Shown: positions 1-13,608, counted from the first letter of the stretch. The stretch is DNA of 64,000 nt from Engraulis encrasicolus (GCF_034702125.1 NC_085866.1:13503064-13567063); one strand, 5' to 3'. Notes: a model not told the origin generated them from the sequence alone. A program made the numbers and translations.

Positions 1-96
1 TCTATTTCTATTTCACATCTACAAGGCTTAAGACGGCCTGTGTGCATAATAAGATTACTGACCACAGAGGGTGTTTTATTATTAAATTAACACATT

Positions 97-197
<101 letters not shown>

Positions 198-412
198 CAC
201 ATATGAACATGACTGCATATTGAGTGATGTGGATGTGTGTGTACATCCATGTGGATTCAAGCATGTGTGTGCGGAAGTGTGCATGTCCACACAGTATCTG
301 TGTGTGTGTACGTGCATGTGAGTGTGTCTGTGTGCTCGCTGACACTCATGGCCTTCATCTTCATAATCTCCTGCTGCAAATGAAAGCCTTATTTCTCCAA
401 CAGGGTTATCAC

Positions 413-840
413 TCATTGGCGGTCAGAGGAACATGTGTGTGCAGTACACACGTCCTTCCAACACTGGCCCAATAGAACCATGCTTTTCTTCTGGGGGTGC
501 CATGGAGGGAGCACTAAGTCATTGGCGGTCAGAGGAACATGTGTGTGCTGTACACACGCCTCCAACACTGGCCCAATAGAACTTTGCTGCTTTTCTTCTG
601 GGGGTGCAATGGAGGGAGCACCAAGCCAGAATGCAACATAACTTCACTATGGCCTTCTCTGCCCCCCAACCGGCCCTCTGCCCCCTCTAGTATAGAGCCC
701 CACACGCCCCAACACTGGCCCAATAGAACCACGCTTTTCTTCTGGGGTTGCAACGGAGGGAGCACCAAGCCAGCATGCAACATAACCCCAGTATGGCCTT
801 CTCTGCCCCCCAACGGGCCCTCTGCCCCCTAAGCATAGAG
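413..840. repeat. Minisatellite with units of roughly 105-150 bp
   Basis: Three or more imperfect copies built on the motif ACACTGGCCCAATAGAAC (near 462, 565 and 713), each followed by CTTTTCTTCTGGGG and GGAGGGAGCAC. An inner stretch (CTTCTCTGCCCCCCAAC) is also duplicated (about 653 and 798). Confidence 0.9.
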
Positions 841-845
841 CCCCC

Positions 846-2240
846 CAGTCTCTGAAATGTCACCATGACTAGGCCCGTGAAGACAAACACCCCCGCGCCC
901 CCCCCGCCCACACGAACCCTGTGGTTCATTATCATAACTCCAAGCTGGATAGACACTTGGTCTTGTGTAATACAACACGTGCTGAAGCTGCATGGGGCTC
1001 TACTTGGACACTACACTACACTCTCCAGCCCCACCCTCAACACAGACACTACACGTACTCCAGCTCAGGAGAGGGGAACCTATGGCTCGAGAGTCGTTCA
1101 CGGCCCTTGAGGCCGTTTTATCCAGCCCCAGACATAATTTCAATGTAATGTAACTTCACATGAAATATAACATATTTTGTTAAGGAACCTTAGAAATTAC
1201 ATTTGCAAAGGCAATTAAATTATATTCAGGGGACCTAGAGAAGGTGGGGTCTGCTTTAAAGCTGGCTGTCTTCAATATAGGCCTTAAGTGCAGGGGGAAA
1301 TCCTGGTTTGTGTTCATAGTGCGGTCCTCAGAGGGTGAAGTGGCCCCTCGAATGAAAAAGGTTCCCCACCCCTGTTCTAGCGGAAGAGCGGCAGCCTCTG
1401 GAAATCACCTGCAAGGAGTCACCGGTAAAAATCTGCAGACTGGGGTTCCGGCTAGGAGAAAAAAAGTCGAATAGAGATGACGTATGTATTCTACTGTACA
1501 GAAAATAGGAGTGCTGGGCTGAAATCACACTGGCACAGTAGCCCTGCATGCATACACTCCCACCAACAACCCACCCAGCCATCCCTAAAATCCCCCGGTA
1601 GCTGTTAGGAAGAGAGTGGGAAAAGTGTGGGAGTGGGATGCGTGAGTGGGGAAGAGAGAGAGAGAGTTTCCTTCATTTTTCAGCAACAAAGGCCCCATTC
1701 TGTCAGCCTGAAGATCGGAAATAGATGGGCACAGGAAAGGTCAGGTTTGGAGAGGGAGATGGGGGAAGCAATACAGAGAGATGGGAGAAGGGGAGAATTT
1801 GATAACAACGCACAGGGAGAGAACACAAGCAACGGAGAAGAGAGGGGGCGAGAATTTAATTAATTGAAATAAAAGGGGAAAAGAACAGAGAGCCAAAGCC
1901 ATACTTCACTTCCTCTCACACGCCACTGCATCACCAGTAAGAATGGGAGTCTAGATCATTCAATGAAAGAATGCATTCATCAACAATATAATATCCTTCA
2001 TTCTTTAGGCTTTTTTAAACTCTGCTGTTCCCTTTTTATTGGACACCACATAGTCCTCCTGGTTTAACCCAAAAAAGGGTGCTGAATGCCTGAGCCCTTT
2101 TTAAGAAAAGCTGCCCTCAGCCTATAAAACCCTAAATATCTCAGCTTCTGAAGTTGCATTTAAACGGTAAGACCTTCATCTTTCATTAGAATGTGTTCAT
2201 TCATCTCAAACAAACAGAGAGGTTTTTTTTTCCAAAGTAT
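846..2240. other. No gene recognised
   Basis: Mixed-composition sequence with purine-rich GA stretches (1640-1860). No exon-like block with matching splice sites and family similarity was seen on either strand. Confidence 0.5.
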
Positions 2241-2242
2241 TT

Positions 2243-2355
2243 TTTGGGGCTTTTTGGGCTTTATTATTACAGGACAGTGTGAGAGACAGGAAATGATTGG
2301 GAGAGAGAGATGGGGCAGGGTCGGGAAACGACCCAAAATGTGGGGGGCTTACAAA
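2243..2355 (-). mobile_element. tRNA-derived SINE fragment (family B)
   Basis: Resembles the minus-oriented copies at 31283-31397 and 51157-51312: a TTTATT-type stretch, then GACAGGAAA, GAGAGAGA, GGGTCGGGAAACGACCC. Degraded; the B box is lost. Confidence 0.55.
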
Positions 2356-2359
2356 CAGA

Positions 2360-3320
2360 GATTTTTAATAAAGTTGTCTCAAATTTCATGAGCCTAAATG
2401 TTGCATAGTGCAGCTCCAGGCGCCAGGGCCAATGTTGCGCAACGCAACATCAGGCATCAATGGGTTAATAGTCTCTGCTAAAGGGGTAAAATGAAGATCA
2501 GTTGATGTCCAATTAGAATCTGCCTCTTAAAGTAAAAACGAGCGTTCGCCCTATTCTCATCCTTCCCCTCCAACACTCATTAATCGGACTTCCTGTCACA
2601 TCCCCACTAAACTGACACTTCCTGTGGACTCCTCAAAGTTCAGTCACTTTTGTCTCTGGCGAAGCTCAACTTTTAAAGCTTCCTCCCGTCATAAGAGCAG
2701 TGCTTTGGCCTGGGACGTTAGGGCACGAAGACCTGGCTCGCTCAAGCACACTTGGCTCTGGCTGAGGCTGTGGTTCATTCCGGAGCCAGTTCTTGTGGAA
2801 AGTTTCCAATAGCCATCATTCTGCTTTATTCCAGCCAGCCTGGTTGCACAGAGTGACCATAACTTCTGTCAGTCTCCTTGGCCTTTTCACTCTCACTCAC
2901 TTCCTGTCATCCATCCAGAAGTTCATTTATTAAATCAGGTCAAGTGGCCTTTTTGCATTTCAAATGAAATCAGCCCTGTCAAACGACCGTCCGCCTCCCT
3001 CCCATACACAAATCTACAAATGCACTGACCCAGCCCCTTGTCGCACTGTGCAAACAGTTTCATTTGCCTAAGATGCTTTTTGGCTGGTATCGAACCTGTG
3101 TCACTCTGGCAGAGCTGGGGAATAAAGTGTATAGAGGCAGGAGGAGTCCATAAACATTAATGGGCGGTATGCATCACGGCACTGGCTGCTCGTACTCCAC
3201 ATGTAGAAGATAATAATACATTCTCATTCTTATTCTGTACATAAGTATTGTACAGACACATCTCCACATTAGCTGCAAGATGGGAGCACTTAGTTCCTGA
3301 GTGCACATTTGTCTGCCTGT
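2360..3320. other. No gene recognised
   Basis: Unremarkable sequence with scattered CTTCCTGT motifs. No supported coding or RNA feature. Confidence 0.5.
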
Positions 3321-3321
3321 C

Positions 3322-3480
<159 letters not shown>

Positions 3481-4132
3481 GTGTGGATGTAGGTACTGTA
3501 TGCATGGCGCACACCTTATTATCATATAGCTCAGTGTAACCCATACATACAGTAACAAACCTATTTTTCAGCATTAAATCTACAAAGACAGCCATAAACA
3601 CCACATTCATTGTGTCGTTCTCAGCTGAAATGCAAGGGAGATGAGCACAACCAAATCACCGTGAAGCATCTCAGCTCCAGGCTGAGATGCGAGAGGACAG
3701 TGAATGTCAAAATGTTTTAACAGTAAAGACGCACCAGAGTACTCTAAACGCTGGAGAAGGCTGTGAAAGAGCAGAGTGGCATAAGGCAGAGGAGGACAAG
3801 CGGGAAGAGAGGTGAGACGAGGTGACAAAGCTTTATGAGGCTAAGAAATAAACATGGAGAAAACAGGGAAATGGAAAGAGAGGAGAAACAGAAAAAAAGA
3901 TGAGAGGAACAAGAGAGACAAACGGAAGAAAGCAAGAGAAACATATTGAGAGAGAGAGAGGGAGCGAGGGACGGGGGGAGGAAGAGTGAGAGGTAACAGA
4001 AGGAGAGGATGGTTGGATAGGGCAACGGTTGGCAGAGTGAGAGACAGGAATGTGTGGCTGTGTTTGCACGTAACCCTGGAGATACAGCGGAGCAACTTAA
4101 CCTATACATCCCGGAGGAGCACTGCACAGGTC

Positions 4133-4133
4133 A

Positions 4134-4218
<85 letters not shown>

Positions 4219-4234
4219 CACACGCACGCGCACG

Positions 4235-4272
<38 letters not shown>

Positions 4273-4415
4273 CGCACACAAACACACACACACTCTTGCG
4301 GACTCATCACTCACAGTGTATATGCCACACACTTGGACACACACGGACACACACACATGCTTGGACACACATAAACAAACACATCCTTGCGGACTCATCA
4401 CTCATACAGTAATGC

Positions 4416-4475
<60 letters not shown>

Positions 4476-4506
4476 CACACGCACACGCACACACACACAC
4501 ACACAC
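4133..4506. repeat. Compound CA/TA/CACG microsatellite
   Basis: Three long CA blocks interrupted by ATATAT and ACGCAC. The block ACTCTTGCGGACTCATCACT and its near copy (about 4292 and 4385) show a local duplication. Confidence 0.97.
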
Positions 4507-4749
4507 AAGCCTATACTCCATAATCCAATATAAACCATATAACCAAGTCATAACTCAGCGTGTGACAAGTCACAATGACCACACACACACAGCACAACAG
4601 CATGCCTGCAAGCCGCACAGGCACAGAACTCACAATGCTACTCACAAAGGCCAGATTGAAACCCTCAACAATATTTACAACTTCAGCATTCAGGCAAACC
4701 CAGCAGGACTGCATCGCTGCGCATTGCTGGCACAGTATGAGGCGAAAAA

Positions 4750-5640
4750 ACATTGAAAGAGAGTAACGATTTCACTAAATTATGCATCAATGCGCATTGG
4801 AGGGTAGACTCCATCCCACGACACCCAACTACCACTGGACTGACAGCTGGACCGCACTCTGGCTGTGGACATAAACGATGCTGAGAGAGACTTGTCTGTC
4901 CTGCCTTAACCTGCGATGTGTCTGCCGCCTCCGACCAAAAAAGGCAGAAGCACGCAAGACACACACACACGCACTAATCATTAAATATTTATCAGCTGAA
5001 TGACACCCCTGATACTTCATGTTGTGTAACATTAACAAATAAAACTCTGCGCGAGTAGTGCCCTGCCCACCCTGCCAAACTACACCGCTGAAGACAGCCC
5101 AGATGAAAACAGGACTGACACCTGCCTGGGCAGGCTTAGCAGCTTCAATATGATGTGAGTTTCATACAAGTACATTTTCCACATGCGAGCACATTTTTCA
5201 CTTAAGACAAATGTGTGTTTAAATAAAGCACGCATTAACACATTCAAAGCTGCACATTTTAAGCCACCAGAAGAAGAGACATGCGAACACATTTTTCTGA
5301 AAACAAATGTGTCTTTAAAAATACACATTAACACATTCAAAGCTGCCACATTTTAAGCCATCAGAGCCAAGTCAGGTGCAATATTACAGACATCTCCCCA
5401 GCATGTGTGTAAAAAAAAAGAGGGAAGTTGGGGCGGAGATGGTTCTTTCTGCATCGCATTCCACCTTCAGCGCATCGGGAGCCCACGCCTATCACATCAC
5501 ACATGGGTCCAGCCAACACAGACTCCCAGACAAGGTGTGGACCTGCTGCTCTCTCAGTGCCGACTAGAGCCTCTCCGGTCCATTGAAAGATCTGCATTCC
5601 TCTTCCTATTGTCTATTTAAAAATAATTTCAGGTGCTCCT
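4750..5640. other. No gene recognised; small local duplication
   Basis: Two related copies of ACACATTAACACATTCAAAG-type sequence, each near a GAAACACATTTTTC-like stretch (about 5185-5260 and 5280-5356), point to a diverged roughly 95-bp tandem duplication. No coding exon supported. Confidence 0.5.
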
Positions 5641-5657
5641 TGGCAAAAATGTCTTAC

Positions 5658-6020
5658 CTTCTTATCAGGTGAGATGAGGTGCTGGACTGCGATGGTCCTC
5701 TCTCCTCTTGATTTTCTCTTCCTTGCTCTTTCCTTTTCTCCGTCCCAGCAGTTCCACTTCAACAGTGCGCGCTGGTCTCTCTGTCTCTCTCTGTTGGCCT
5801 CCTTGTTCCACCCTCTCTCTCTCTCTGTTAAGATAACCAGTGAAGGCAATAAGGCTAGTGGTCTGCACTGATGCTGCAGTGATAGAAAAAAAACACACCC
5901 AGTCCGACTCTTTCTCCCATCCTCCGCCTCCCTGCCTGCCTGCCTCTCTTCAGGGCTGACGTCCCTCCCACCCGCACGCTGATTGGTCGACTGGTGGAGA
6001 TGACATCATCTCTTTCTTTT
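5658..6020 (-). promoter_or_regulatory. Candidate promoter and non-coding first exon of a leftward gene
   Basis: On the minus strand a strong donor (AAG|GTAAGACATT, exon end 5658) follows purine-rich sequence. Upstream (5955-6011) lie TGACGT, a CCAAT box (as ATTGG near 5982) and ATGACATCAT, a CREB/AP-1-like site. No coding sequence is recognised in the exon. Gene identity unknown. Confidence 0.35.
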
Positions 6021-6120
6021 CAGGCTCTGCTTCTCGCTCTCTAGCTCGCTCGCTCTCTGAATTCCCTTGACAGAAGCCATACCCCTCCTTTCTCTACCCA
6101 CCAGCTCTCTCTCTCTCCAT

Positions 6121-6237
6121 CACACACACACAGACACACACACAGACACACACACACACACGCAAACGCACGCACACGCACACGCACGCACACACACGCA
6201 CACACACACACACGCACACACACACACACACACACAG
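6121..6237. repeat. Imperfect (CA)n microsatellite
   Basis: CA units mixed with CACG and CAGA. Confidence 0.97.
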
Positions 6238-6239
6238 CT

Positions 6240-7250
6240 TCTATGATGTGGCTAGGTTCCAGTAGTCTGTTAGTGATGCCCGAGTGTCTAATGTACAACA
6301 GGATAGAACACTGCCCTTCTGTTAAGGATCACATACTGAAACTAAGAGGAGTTTTTTTATATAAATGTACTCATTGCATTTGGTATTTCCCATTTATTAT
6401 AAATAATACAAAAATGGCCAAATAATGTCTCATGTTTATAGTGTTCTACTGCATACACAGATAGCACATTTTGAGAACATCAAAAGGGCCAAATACAAAG
6501 CAATTTATCTTAGGAAAGAGATTAAATGATTTCTTAAAACACATTAACAGTTTCCAATCTCCCATCATATTGGAAAGCAGCATTCTTAGGCCGTTGCCTA
6601 AATTCCCCTCCTCGCCCCAACACACCATCAACATTGTTCCCCTGAAAGGAAGTCCAATTTGTTTAAAAATATGTTGCTGGACATGAGCGGTCACCAGCAA
6701 CGGCCCCACCTCCTCCTCCTCCTCCTCCTACTCCTGAGTGGACTATCGTGTGTGTGTGGACTACCGTGTGTGTGTGTGGACTACTAGTGTCTGCTAGTCC
6801 TCCAACGCCCACTGCCTCCCTCAGCCCCGCCGGCCCGGCCCTCCCCCCTGCCCTTCTCTGCGTCCTCCTCAGCAGATGGACGGTGAGTAGGGGGTGGTGG
6901 CGCGTGTCTTTCTTGCCCCCCCCCCTCCCCCCTCCCCTCTCTGGCTATACCAAGGACCAGGGCCACTGATAGCTTTGGCTGGGCCCTGGACAAACACATC
7001 TGAAGGGGCCCCAGTCAGTCACAATGCATACAATATAATGAGGATCCAATTCTGGGGCCCCCTCTCTCCCTGGGCCCGCGATAAGTGACCCCTTTGTCCC
7101 CCCTTGTCAGCTTCCCTGCTGAGGACACCAGATTGGGCTGGTCTTCTTTGGTGGCCCCTGACCAGGTCAAAGCTTTAGTGTCTTCCCCTCTCCTCCCTTT
7201 CCGCACTCAATACTCCTCTTTATGTGGTCTCTACTTTCACTCCAGCACTT

Positions 7251-7254
<4 letters not shown>
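6240..7254. other. No gene recognised; GC-rich C-tracts
   Basis: Contains a CTC triplet run near 6712, GGGGCCC-rich sequence at 6970-7080 reminiscent of the elements at 9671 and 41629, and an isolated acceptor/donor pair at 6860-6890 (see findings). Confidence 0.4.

Positions 7255-7256
<2 letters not shown>

Positions 7257-7322
<66 letters not shown>
7257..7322. repeat. (TC)n microsatellite
   Basis: About 33 TC units. Confidence 0.99.
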
Positions 7323-7326
<4 letters not shown>

Positions 7327-7566
7327 GTCACTGTTCCTCTCTCCCAGTTTACAGTTTCTCTACTCTTGTTCTCTGTCTGATCTTACACGTCTTTCACACA
7401 GCAGACTATTCAATCTATTGTCTTATTTTCTATAATTGAATGTCTCTCACAATGTCAATGCGATCATTTCCTACACTCGTTTTCATTTTCGTAAAGTGGC
7501 AGATGCAGTGTGTATGTGACTGTGACATTGTCTGAGCTTGCATGTCTGTGGTTGTGCATCGTGTGT

Positions 7567-7567
<1 letters not shown>

Positions 7568-7597
<30 letters not shown>

Positions 7598-7618
7598 AGA
7601 GAAAGAGAGAGAGAGAGA
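7568..7618. repeat. (GA)n microsatellite
   Basis: GA run with AAGAGA interruptions. Confidence 0.97.
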
Positions 7619-7713
7619 TGTTTGTGTGTCTTTGTCTTTGTGCAAGTGTTGGAGAAAGAGAAGGTGCTACGGTAGCCTATGTGTGCTACGGTAGCCTATG
7701 TGTGCTACAGTGA

Positions 7714-7716
<3 letters not shown>

Positions 7717-7806
<90 letters not shown>
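7717..7806. repeat. (GT)n microsatellite
   Basis: About 45 GT units, preceded by two copies of TGTGCTACGGTAGCCTA. Confidence 0.99.
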
Positions 7807-7807
<1 letters not shown>

Positions 7808-8320
7808 ATGGCTGCATGATGGTGTGCAGTGGTCCAGCCGTGTAGGTCAATCCTGACCACACCCCGCCCTTCAGAGCGTCTCCTGAGTTTACCACCCCCC
7901 TCAGTCACAGTAACAGCTCCTGGTGGTGGCTCTGCTTCACAGTCACAGTCACAGTCGTGCCACAAACGTCACATTGTACCGGCTTTTCTTGTAAATCCTT
8001 CACAAAGCCTTATCTTAGTTTTTCAAATGTTTTATTCAATAAACCTTCTGATGTTTTCCCTTCAATTGTCTACTATGGTATGTCATCTATAACACTGGTT
8101 TGCAGTGTTCCTTTAATTCTCTTCTCCATATCTCTGTTTCCTCTTTGACTATAAGTTCTCTCCATTCAGTTTGTCTTTTTTGTGTGTCTTTGTCTGCCTC
8201 TCTCCATCTCAGTTTCTGGCATCTCTGAATTGAATTTGCACATAGCCAGCCAGTGTACAGTGAGCCTCCTCTGATCTGATCACTCCACCTCTGTCTGCTG
8301 CCCTGCCTAGCCCCTGCTGC

Positions 8321-8324
<4 letters not shown>

Positions 8325-8401
<77 letters not shown>
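8325..8401. repeat. (CT)n microsatellite
   Basis: About 38 CT units. Confidence 0.99.
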
Positions 8402-8405
<4 letters not shown>

Positions 8406-8664
8406 GTAAACAAAGAGAAAACTTCAATCCATCCAAGAAATCAATAGAAATATATGGTGGTAAAATGGCAATAATAAAAGCAGCATGGCTACTGACTTTA
8501 CTATTTCATTTCCAACTCTAGCTGCAGTTCAGTCTGGCCTGTCACTCACCTTGTAGCCTCGCTGCTCTTTCTCCTCTCCTCTCCTCTCCGCTCTTGCATT
8601 ATACGTTGGCTTTTACTCTCGTTTTCATTGACGAAGGACATGTTTCCTCACTTTGTATAGGACC

Positions 8665-8666
<2 letters not shown>

Positions 8667-8742
<76 letters not shown>
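8667..8742. repeat. (CA)n microsatellite
   Basis: About 37 CA units. Confidence 0.99.
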
Positions 8743-8744
<2 letters not shown>

Positions 8745-9670
8745 GGCATGGTGAAAAAGGCCTTATTGATTGGGTTTACTTTACATTGAGAATGACTCAG
8801 CTCATGTCAATCTGATTTTCTCACTGAATGACTTGACCTATGTATATACTGTACATCCTGAGTGACAAGCTCAGAAGTCATACTTCACTTACGGTGCCCA
8901 TCCACTAGTCAGTTTGACGCAAGCCGTACCAACGCATTCAATTCATTTTCAATGAAATGCGGCATATCGTCGTTACCGGACTCGCAATGCATGTTGGGAT
9001 TCCGGCACGGCGAGCGTGGCTCCGGTGGCACGTCAAAAAGTTGAGCTCTCCTGAAAGTTATGCAAATTAGCAGCGGCTGACGGACTGCGTTACCCAATGA
9101 CTGTTGATTACATGAAGATGTCCCATGATACCTGTGGTCATCACGAAGGTGCATTTCCCTCGGTAAAAGTAGATTTTTTACATCTGTCGAACTTTAGGAT
9201 GTACAAAATATAGACTACAAGCATGTATGTTGCATGTGCTTATGATGCCTGGGTTCAAATGATTATGTTCGATTTCGACCATAAGCATAACAACACGAGG
9301 CCAAGCTGTGTGTGAAAAAACACATGTGCCGAGTTCGGTAAGAGCATTTTGAACTGTAATTTAGGGGCAGTTGGTTTGCTATATGGATAAAAACGGCTAG
9401 AAATGTAGATTGATATACTTCCTGTATATAACTCCCGGGCCACGCGAGCTGTAGTAGCAGTGCGTCGACACTGGGACATCCAGTACGTCGAGCTGCGATA
9501 ACGTAACGCTATAATGGATCTCCGGCCTTACCAGTATCCTTTCAAATGAGGAGGCAGGTGGGTGGAAGACAGTGTTGTGAACAGAGAGAGCGAGAGAGAC
9601 AGAGACAAACAGACATGAGAGAAGATATTGAAAAATTAATGCAAACATCACTAGTCCACAAAGTACAACG

Positions 9671-9822
9671 CAGGGGCGGGGCTATACACAGGGCAAGCAG
9701 GGTATTTGCCCCGGGGCCCTCCTGTATTGGATGTGGGGGCCCTATTGTGACACATGGCAGGGCATATGGGGGCCCTATCAGTGTCTTGCCCTGAGGCCCT
9801 ATATGTAACTGTTCTGCCACTG
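9671..9822. mobile_element. Short hAT-like MITE
   Basis: Begins CAGGGGCGGGGC and ends GCCACTG. Flanks GTACAACG and GTATAGCG agree at 6 of 8 bases, an aged 8-bp target duplication. GGGGCCCT-rich interior. Confidence 0.65.
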
Positions 9823-9824
9823 GT

Positions 9825-11036
9825 ATAGCGGTTAAGCAGTTCAGCTGCAGATCACTGACAGGAGGCATGGCTGGCCTAGAGTTTGTGACACGCTTCTTTA
9901 TGGGACATTGACATTCCCTTTGAGTCACCATGGGAGCCGAGCCATATCAATGCATAATAATGACACAGTGAAATACGACAGCATCTGAAAGTCAGTTGCT
10001 GAGGAGCTTGCTTGTCGGACGGGAGTGATAGGAAAGGGTTAAGCACTTTAGTCAATTATTGGAACGATAAATCCATTCAGCCAGTTGCAGGCATTAAAGC
10101 CATTAAGCTTATGAATTCTCGTTGGCTTTCTTGGCTCCTCTCTCCCACCATTAATACAGCTCAAGGCACTCCCTCCCTCCTCTCTCTCCCAGCTCCTCTC
10201 TGTGTAGAGAATAAACCTAATGCCACTGGAACATCAACAGAGCCACACCACCACATCTTCAAAGTTAAGAGAGATTAGACATATGCAAAAACGACACGGT
10301 TTAGCACTCTTCCACTTAAAGCCCAGCACAGCAGTGTTTCAGTAACAGTTGCTATTTCATAGTTTACAGTAGGCTAGTGTCTAACTTGGCCTCAGATAAG
10401 GATTTATTGTAGGCCTATGAGGACTATTCATGGGGATTTATATTGTGGCGCCATCTAGTGACAAAAGTGTAATTCGAAGGGCTGCTTGGTGCACACACTG
10501 ACATAATTATTATTATTTATTATATTATTAGTTTCCTGGAAGTCATGCCATTTCCCATTCAGATTTTCCTGAGATTTGAAGACAACCATTTGTGACAACA
10601 ACAAAAAAAATGCTCTTCTAACAAATGTAGGCCTACAGCTGTATGACCTGATTTTGAATCTGAATCACATTTTTATTGAGCATTTCACACTATTTTGTGA
10701 AATGTTTAGTTGCTATACCATTTCTAGGCTGTGATATTTACATATTTTGATAAACAGCACTAGGCTACATTAGTCGGCGCTGAGTGTCAGGTAGGGCCTA
10801 GCTTTTTCATTCACCAAAACAAAAACATGACATTGTCAACATAAAACTCTGGTTAACAAAGAGCATGAACTGAAATTCAAATAGTTATTTTTTTGTGAAT
10901 GGCAAGTAGCCTACTTTTTGGGCCAAGTTGGTGTAAGGTCTAGCTGACAAATAGATAATACATAAAATACTGTAGGCCTAGCTTAGGCCTAAACTTGTGA
11001 TTGACAGATGTTAACTTACTGAACATGGTAGGCTAC
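9825..11036. other. No gene recognised
   Basis: AT-rich sequence with many TAGGCCTA-type motifs. No exon, RNA gene or bounded element seen. Confidence 0.5.
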
Positions 11037-11348
11037 TAGGCGAGTACATCTATGCAAAAAAAAGACCTAACCCCAAAAAAATTGATACAAAAGGTTTTTC
11101 AACTGATTTCGTTACCTCTAAGTGTCCTTAATAACATACTAAAAATCTAGGAAAATCTGGCTTCAGGAAAGGTGTCATTTTCAAGATCAAAGTTTTTTAA
11201 AATAAAGGTTACTACATGATAATTACATTGGCAAGAACTAACATGTTTTCAGGATCTGTTTGTTTGGAGTGCTGTTTGGGTGGATAAAGACACTACTGCT
11301 ATGATAATATCCATGTGCTGTTTGTCAGGGCACATCATCAGTGATGAA

Positions 11349-11930
11349 TCATGGTGTCACTAGGTATTTTGGGTCTTTCAGCAGCTGAACTGAATAGACA
11401 GGAGCCACTACATGTGTAAGTAGAGGGCAAGGTGAAACGGTTGGTACTGGAGACAGACAATGTCCTGAAAGGACATAGGGCTTTAGCATGGCTTTCGGGT
11501 AAGCCAGAGTAGGGCCTGTTGTAGCTTCATAGGCAAGGGTCAGGGCCTTGTATTCAATTAGGGCATGAAAAAGAGGACATGACTGGGAAACAGAGGCAAT
11601 GTGGTCAGAGAATGATAGATGGTCATCAACAATGACACCTAGATTTCTTGTGGCCTTATTTGAGGCAACAGTAGCAGAATCCATATTGAGCTCGATATCA
11701 TGGCAACCTAAATCTTTGGCTGGGATCACCAGCAGTGCATTTGGGCGAGGCTCAACTGAAGGTTGCATTCCTTCATACTTGTGGATAGTTCAGAGAGGCA
11801 AGCGGAAATGTGTGTGACCGTGGAGTCCCAGCACCAGCCCTTAGGACACCTCTGTGGAGAGGCTATGATTTGAGGACAGCTGACCTTGCCCTTGATACAT
11901 GCTAAGAATGATACCACCAGACTCAAAGAA
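11349..11930 (-). mobile_element. L2/Maui-type LINE fragment (reverse transcriptase C-terminal part)
   Basis: Minus-strand translation gives ISACLSELSTSMKECNLQL, then after a frame change ATRNLGVIVDDHLSFSDHIA and LTLAYEATTGPTLAYPKAML, the usual end of L2-family reverse transcriptases. Internal deletions and at least one frameshift make it a dead 5'-truncated copy. Confidence 0.8.
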
Positions 11931-12246
11931 TGTCTGGAAGAACTTGAGACACATAAAACTCAATTATTTATCTAAGAGAGATGTTAAATAATCATGTTTT
12001 GAAAAAAATGCTAGCTAGTGTGTCTGCACAAAGATTTTTAGATTTACTACAAAACAAAAAGAGATGTCCATAATCTCTTCTGGAGATATCTTCTGGCTTA
12101 CTAGAAACAAAATAAAAGAGTAATTTTGAGCTTGGCTTTTTCAGATTTTGAGGTTTTGCATTTTGAAATTTAATGCACATTAGATATAGTCCAATTACCA
12201 CATTAAAACATAACATTTCAGAAAAAAACTTGCAATACATTTTTTC

Positions 12247-13608
12247 CAGGGCTCTAAATTAACTTTTTCCACCACCAGCCAATTTGGCTAGTGGACATTT
12301 TTTCTTACCAGCCAAACAGAAGTTCAACTAGCCATTTTTTTTATCTCGCCAAAATAAACTATGCATTAGGCTAGTTATTTTTTTTCTAATTAAATGGTAA
12401 TTTTGTCCAACTGTTTCTACAACACAGATACACTATAGGCCTGCATAGGCTACTATATGCCTACATAATAATTAAGCATATTATAGGCCTAGGCTATATA
12501 TTTTTTCATTATTTTTTAACTTCTGCTTTATTTTTTACTTTCATTACTTAGGCCTAATTAATTTGATTAGTTTTTGTTCAATTCCTCTGAAAACAGCTGA
12601 ATCACATCGCACAAGCCACTCACATAACAGACCTTTAACATACAGTAACCAAGCACACAGCCAAACACTACAAAACCTCACATACGCACACCCCAAGGAA
12701 GGAGAAGAGATGAGAGGAAAATGAGAGGAGAGAGGAGGAGCTCTTCTCTACCATGCGCAACAAAATGACAAGAAGCCTAGTTTAATTAAAAGTAAATAAT
12801 ATCTCGGGAATCTTCGCTTCCTTTGTTACTTCCACAGCTTCGTCGTTGGTTGCTTTTTTTCTTTCCGATGGCGTGGGCTTTCCAACTTAGTTACGCCACG
12901 ACTCTGAACATTTCAGAAGACAACTGAACTGACAGCTACGGTCACACTACTCTGACAGTCGGCTCTCCTCCTCTGCCCTGGTCGCTATTTCGTTCCACAA
13001 CCACTCATTTTTAACGTCACTATTTACAATTACTACTAGGCCTAGCATTCACCAACACACAGAACCTTGCTCTAACCCCTGCCACATTCTCATCACTCGC
13101 ACAAAACATAGTCTACACAACAGAAGTAGCGCTATGCATAATCTGCGTAAGTCCTGTTATTGAAACGGTCAGGGTTTCGCTGCTTCAAAATGCAGCCTGT
13201 TACAGCAAGGTTCATATAGTAATAATAGCAGTAGTGACGTTAAAAGGGTTGTAGCGAAAGCGACGAGAGCATAGGAGGAGAGCTGCCTGTCAGAATAGTG
13301 TGAGCGCAGCTTAGCTGACAGAAGGCTGGTCGTCTGAAATGTTTTCAATCCTGGCGCGCGCAACAGCATGGAGTTGACGCTCGATGCACTGGAAAGCCCA
13401 CGGTGGGAGGCTACGTCGTGACGCTAGTGTCCATGGGTAATGTAGGAAATCTCGCCCTATAACGTTCGTCAGAGCAGCGGTTTACCGTTCATAAGTTACT
13501 GTACTCGGGCGCTACTAGCCAAATTGGCGGGTAGGTATTTTTTTCTACTAGCCAAAATGAATTTTCACCCGTGTTTGGCGTGTTGGCGTGTGTTAATTTA
13601 GAGCCCTG
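12247..13608. mobile_element. hAT-like non-autonomous element, 1,362 bp
   Basis: Termini CAGGGCTCTAAATTAA and TTAATTTAGAGCCCTG are inverted. The 8-bp flanks ATTTTTTC (12239-12246 and 13609-13616) are identical. Subterminal CCAATTTGGC occurs at both ends. No transposase frame; the interior is single-copy-looking. Confidence 0.9.

Noticed and set aside
8890..9500. Possible MITE beginning CGGTGCCCATCCACTAG
   Set aside because: CpG-rich and element-like at the left, but no matching right end or target duplication could be found.
11349..11768. 139-codon minus-strand frame as a host gene
   Set aside because: Its motifs (RNLGVIVDDHLSF, LTLAYEATTG) belong to L2-type LINE reverse transcriptase, with frameshifts; it lies inside a transposon.
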